Origin: Cercis canadensis
Lineage: Eukaryota; Streptophyta; Magnoliopsida; Fabales; Fabaceae
Direction of reading: 5' to 3'
DNA: 64,000 nt
NCBI GenBank assembly: GCA_003255065.1
Contig: QAOA01003037.1
Span: forward strand, 50,579-114,578
The notes under the pieces are model-generated. The model saw nothing but the letters and a program-made list of their open reading frames with translations, made no database searches and had not been told where the DNA came from. Of this stretch, positions 60,061 to 64,000 are shown one piece after another; the first letter of the stretch is position 1; the number at the start of each line of letters is the position of its first letter. The position numbers were made by a program, and so were the translations under genes.

Positions 60061-60823
60061 GAAAATAAATAATTTAACCATTCTTATTATACCTAATAGC
60101 ACATGATTCTATGATGGTGTAAAATGTTTTTATATCATCAATGATTTAAAACAAAACAAGTACTTGCCGGATTTTTGTATATATGTTGTCAAAGTTAACT
60201 TTGTTATGTAAACACAAATCATCAGAACTGATGATTAATTACAAATAATTCATCAGTAAAAATTAACATTTGAGAGTTGTAGATTCTTTTCCTAGAGAGA
60301 AGAGGGGGGGGGGGGGGAAAAAGGAATTGTTAAAAATTTGTTCTTAGAAATTGATTCAAATCATAGATTTGTTGAAGAACTAGTTTTTACAAACTAGTTC
60401 TTTAACAAATACCCGATTTAAATTTACCGAAATAACTTAACAAATCATGTAGAACAAAACAGAGAAATATCCAGAGAATCAGAGATGAAGAGAAGGAAGA
60501 TCAGTTAGAGTTTTTATAGTGGTTCGGCTTAACATGCCTACATCCACTTCTCCTATGTCAATGGGGTTCCATTATACTTCAAATTTATTTTTCCAAGCTT
60601 TACAACAAATTTATTTTTCCAAGCTTCTCCAAACTTAACAACCATGGTTTTGGTTTTTCAAGCTCACCATGAACTCTCTCTCTCTCTAACTCACTAGAGA
60701 TCACTCTCATAGATTTCTCCCATAGAAATCCAAATACAAAAACCCAAGTGTTTTGTTTTAGCCCCAAAGAAGAAACTCTCTCACAGAGTGTATGTAAAAG
60801 GCAAAAGGCTCAGGGATAACTAG
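60061..60823. other. intergenic with poly-G run
   Basis: No gene. A run of 13 G starts at about 60305. 60560-60625 has a duplicated TTTATTTTTCCAAGCTT segment. Confidence 0.45.
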
Positions 60824-61259
60824 GGGGGACGGAGACAATGTAGAAAATCTCTCATATGCCTATGCCTATAGGAGGAATATGCACCCTCCTAACTCCATGC
60901 TCCGCTCAAGAGTAGAGTTGCACAAGCTCCAATATAAGTGAGGAAGTATAGCCGAACCCTAGCTGAGTGTGCCAGCAATGTCCCAATCCTCTAGGAGCTC
61001 CAGGTATATGAGATGCACAAAGTTCTCAGTAGTATTTGGGATCATCCATGAGCCCAGAATGTATGCCCTAGTATAACACTCCAATACATGTGGCTCTACA
61101 TCTTGTAGGAAGACACCAAATGTCTCCTTTAACCAAGACAGCCGAACCCAGGAACTTGAAATGACATTCTCAGCTGGCACCACTCCTAATAGACGAACAA
61201 TCTCGTTGTGCCATAACGGATGGAAGCTCTTCCCACCAACAAAAAACTTCAGACCCCAA

Positions 61260-61550
61260 ACTCTAAACCCCATAGCCCAAAACCTAAGCCTTAAACCCTA
61301 AATCCCAAACCACATATCTAAACCCTAAACTTTAAATCCAAAAATAAAATCATAAGCCCTAAACTCAAAAATAAAACTCAAAACCCTAAACCGTACACTC
61401 TAGATCCTTAACCCTAAATCCTAAACCACAAACCCACAAATCTAAACCTTAAACCCTAAATCCCAAAACCTAAGTTCAATAACAAAACCCTACACCCTAA
61501 ACCCTAAATCACAAATCTTAATCCTAAACCCTAAACCCAAACCACAAATT
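61260..61550. repeat. degenerate CCCTAAA telomere-like tract
   Basis: Many AAACCCTAAA/AACCCTAAATC units with variable spacing, within the PMD relic's intron region. Similar TTTAGGG units are in the MITE at 4287-4390. Arabidopsis-type telomere repeat in short interstitial form. Confidence 0.75.
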
Positions 61551-61941
61551 CAATATAACACATCTATTTTGTCAATTTAATCATTCCTAATAACAAATTT
61601 AAACTAAGTAATTTATTTTTTAAATTTAACAATAATTATTCAAAATTTAAACTAATAAATTAATTATACCAATTTAATAAATANTATACCAAATTAATAA
61701 ATACTACTAAAAAATATAAACTAACAAATTAAGACAAATTTTTAACTCTAAAACTAAACTAAGACAAAAATCTAAACTAACAATGTAACTCTATCAATTT
61801 GATAATTACGAATTAAAAAAGCGGTAAATAACTAAGAAAAATTTTTAACTNGAATAAAAAAGCGGTAAATAACTAAGACAAATTTTTAACTTATAAATTT
61901 AACAAATTTACACTAAAAGATTAAGTTAAAATTTTACTAAC
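61551..61941. other. AT-rich intron region with two Ns
   Basis: A/T-rich simple sequence. Ns at 61684 and 61851 are each flanked by duplicated text (ATACCAAATTAATAAATA; AAAAGCGGTAAATAACTAAG). Confidence 0.6.
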
Positions 61942-62037
61942 CTCATTGTTCCATATTTCATTAGAAATATGGTCTGGTTGTAAAGTTAACAGAGATGAAT
62001 TTATTGGTCCTGGAAAAATCGCTCCATGACTAGCCAT

Positions 62038-63449
62038 TTTTGTAAGTAGAGAGTGAAAAGGAGACTGAGAAACAAACACTAAAAAGGAAAGGAGAAAGGG
62101 AACACTGAGATGGGCAGAGAGGAGAGTGAACCGAAGGGGAGAGTGAAGTGGAGAAAGGGAGAGGGGAATGAAGGGTGGAGGAAGAGGGTGAAGGGGGGAA
62201 AGGGAAGGAGAAAGGGTGAAGACCGGTTTGACTACCTAGGGAAGGATGAAAAATGAATAAACGGATATGTGTTTTCCTATAGAAAACGTAGATCCATTTG
62301 TGCATTTTCTATATCCCCAAAACCAAAGCACACCCTTTACCCGATGTGAGCCACACTTTTATTATGAACAAATGGAAGTCAGATGGTAATTGCCACTATT
62401 ATGGTTCTAAACAATTTTGCCGCGGATATCACTTTGGGAACGCTCAGCTACTCCTCTCTTAGAGGGAGCGTTAGCTTTTCCTCTTTGGAAGGAGTTTTGG
62501 GTGGGTTATAATTAGATTCACCTAATATTGAAATATCAAAACAGTTGACAGAATTTAATTTAATAAAATCAGAAAAAATTAACAAAATTTTAATATATTT
62601 TTTGACTAGTTTTTCTGTATCATGTCTTTTATGTATATTTTACAATAAATTAACAATTCTAACATATACTAGGTGACTCATTTTTTGAGATCTTTGCAAT
62701 AACATTAAAATTACTTGGTGAGTCCCACCTCAACTCACCCATTAGGATGAAAGGTAATGTTACCCCCTCTTTAGGAAGGGTTGGGTAACTTTCATTAAAA
62801 ATAGTGTCATGCTACCCACTCTAGTTTAAAATAGAGAAAATTATGTTTTTGTTCCAAAGGTTTGAGGAAAATATCTTTGGTTCCAAACATGGAGGACTTC
62901 CCCTTGGTGTTATGTGGTTATTCTATTAGCACGTGTGGTTATCGTTTGATACTATATGATTATTCTCTTCACATATGTGGTTATTATGTTTAAAAATAAG
63001 TATTTTGTATATTTCATATAGTATGGAATGAACTAAATTGAATTCCTCAATGTTTGGAATCAAATGTTCTTAATTTTCCTTCAACTTTTGGAACCAAACA
63101 ATAATTCTCTCTTTAAAATAAGGATATGCATTCTGTTGATGCCCTATAAAAGCAGAAACGAAGTGATACAAAAATAGTACCCCAAAATAGATTAAAATAC
63201 TCATAGGGAATAGTTATTTTCTTTGGTCCAAGTAAATTCAAATTTTGTTACTTGTTTGGATGTTTGAACCCACACTAGGTGATTGGTTTTTCAAGAAAAA
63301 TTAAGAGTTTTTTTTATCCCAAACTCTCTAGTGGGAGGGAGTAGTGTTACCCCACTTTTTGGTGGGGATAACTAAGCAAAGATTGTTTTAGATGAGCAAA
63401 TTAAGTATGAAACTATGGTGAAACCAAATGATACAATATAAGTGAAAAC
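62038..63449. other. intergenic, 5' flank of the PMD relic
   Basis: 62040-62230 is purine-rich (the 5' leader side of the PMD relic). The rest is AT-rich, with TACCCC...GGTTGGGTAACT-like fragments near 62760 and 63345. No gene. Confidence 0.45.
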
Positions 63450-64000
63450 TGTTACGTCGTAAGTGCACATGTCATAATCAAGTAATAAAGAAGTGAGATA
63501 AAGTATCGTCCCACGGAGACTGTGGCTACTAAGTACCAAAATTATGTGTATTCCAATTTTATCTAGACAATGAATGAGTGAATTATGATGATAATTAAAT
63601 GCAAAATTGTAAACGAAGAGTAATAACTGTAAAAGGAATAAGAATATGGCGAGAAAGTATCTAGGATGTTGATTTCACCATAGCTAGTCTGGATCTTTAT
63701 TCCTAATTCATTAATCAACAACAATCTCCCTAATTGCTAGCTAAAAACCCTAAGTTATTTATTAGTCTTTCCCAAGGTCAAAAAAATATATTCCCAAACT
63801 ATGAACCCACTATATTCCTATGTGAATTGCAAATAATCTAGGAATTCAATTCGTTCTATGGTTCTTTTTAACGGCTACATAAACCATAGCAGTGTATTCC
63901 TATCCCTTATGCAATTTATGTTTTTAGTCTCTATGGTCTTCAATTACAACTAACTTCCCAGTATTATTGTAATTCCAACTCATCTAAATTGATGGCCAGT
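63450..64000 (-). mobile_element. LTR end of another gypsy-type element (cut by window)
   Basis: Plus strand from TGTTACGTCGTAAGTGC. Then GTAATAAAG...GTATCGTCCCACGGAGAC-TGTGGCTA parallels AGTAATATAATG...GTATCGTTCCCACGAGGA near the plus-strand start of the element 1/2 LTRs. The later layout (TTGATTTCACC..., then ACAATCTCCCTAA...) is also parallel. Inferred LTR in minus orientation; the remainder is outside the window. Confidence 0.6.

Larger units (their letters stand above)
60824..62037 (-). pseudogene. plant mobile domain (PMD) protein relic
   Basis: Minus strand. Exon 1 (62037-61942) encodes MASHGAIFPGP...LTLQPDHISNEIWNNE and ends at a GTTAGT donor. It matches the start of plant mobile domain proteins (PF10536 family: MAIN/MAIL and phosphatase-7-long-form-like). 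About 61210-60830 continues with LLGVVP, VRLSWLKETF, CYTRAYIL, NFVHLIYLELLEDWDIAGT, then HLYWSLC and GGCIFLL...AYERFSTLSP, conserved in the domain's second half. Stops: TAG at 60959 (Trp expected), 60866 (Gln expected) and 60860 (Trp expected). The domain's first half is missing between the two parts. PMDs are known both as silencing factors and as transposon-borne genes; the origin here is undetermined. Confidence 0.75.

Noticed and set aside
61260-61550. True chromosome end
   Set aside because: The telomere-like units are degenerate, short and flanked by coding relics; interstitial.
62030-62305. 91-residue minus-strand Ser/Pro-rich frame
   Set aside because: Reads through a purine/pyrimidine tract in the PMD relic's 5' flank; composition only.

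Overview
This is plant nuclear DNA, almost certainly from a eudicot. The evidence is introns with GT/AG borders, a tropinone-reductase-like gene with the usual five exons, a Kunitz inhibitor locus, a cytochrome b561/DOMON exon, a plant mobile domain relic, degenerate CCCTAAA-type telomere-like tracts, many TIR elements and a large nest of Athila-type Ty3/gypsy retrotransposons. I cannot name the species. Only two genes look intact: a 197-residue Kunitz protein (17038-17631, +) and a 259-residue short-chain dehydrogenase (19993-21614, +). Everything else is relic, repeat or mobile DNA.

Layout. 1-4.6 kb: intergenic DNA with a Harbinger-nuclease-like fragment, a Ty1/copia gag relic and MITEs. 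4.66-19.08 kb: a decayed Kunitz locus. A left arm with a minus-strand Kunitz pseudogene (7108-7701) is mirrored by a right arm with the intact plus-strand gene, and two gene-less partial copies of the same flank lie between. The locus was further invaded by a solo LTR (5175-6153), a 1.1 kb TIR element and a hAT element (11954-13500). The hAT carries a captured cytochrome b561/DOMON exon, which is itself split by a second hAT. 19.6-21.6 kb: the SDR gene, with a CACTA-type MITE in intron 4. 21.6-29.1 kb: AT-rich DNA with several MITEs, a foldback and a 95-bp tandem repeat.

29.1-58.5 kb is one nested retrotransposon block. The outer Athila-like element (element 1, 29104-58479, coding strand minus) is bounded by ATAGT target duplications and two LTRs of about 1.5 kb. 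Inside its pol lies a second copy of the same family (element 2, 36859-52722). Inside element 2 lies a different gypsy element (element 3, 42131-46625, target duplication CGTGT). Element 2 has no visible 5' LTR, and its junction is a single N next to a 187-bp overlap, so the assembly is doubtful there. All coding regions are broken, mostly by C-to-T type stops.

58.5-64 kb: a duplicate of the SDR upstream sequence, a plant mobile domain gene relic (60824-62037, minus) with a telomere-like tract in its intron region, and the edge of another LTR at 63450.

Most notable: a Kunitz protein that has lost all four canonical disulfide cysteines; arrays of ACACGG/CCGTGT palindromes directly upstream of the TATA box in two apparently unrelated LTR families; a third retrotransposon ORF preceded by a plausible in-frame intron; and a gene-capturing hAT. 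Ten single Ns, most flanked by near-duplicate sequence, look like unmerged contig joins.
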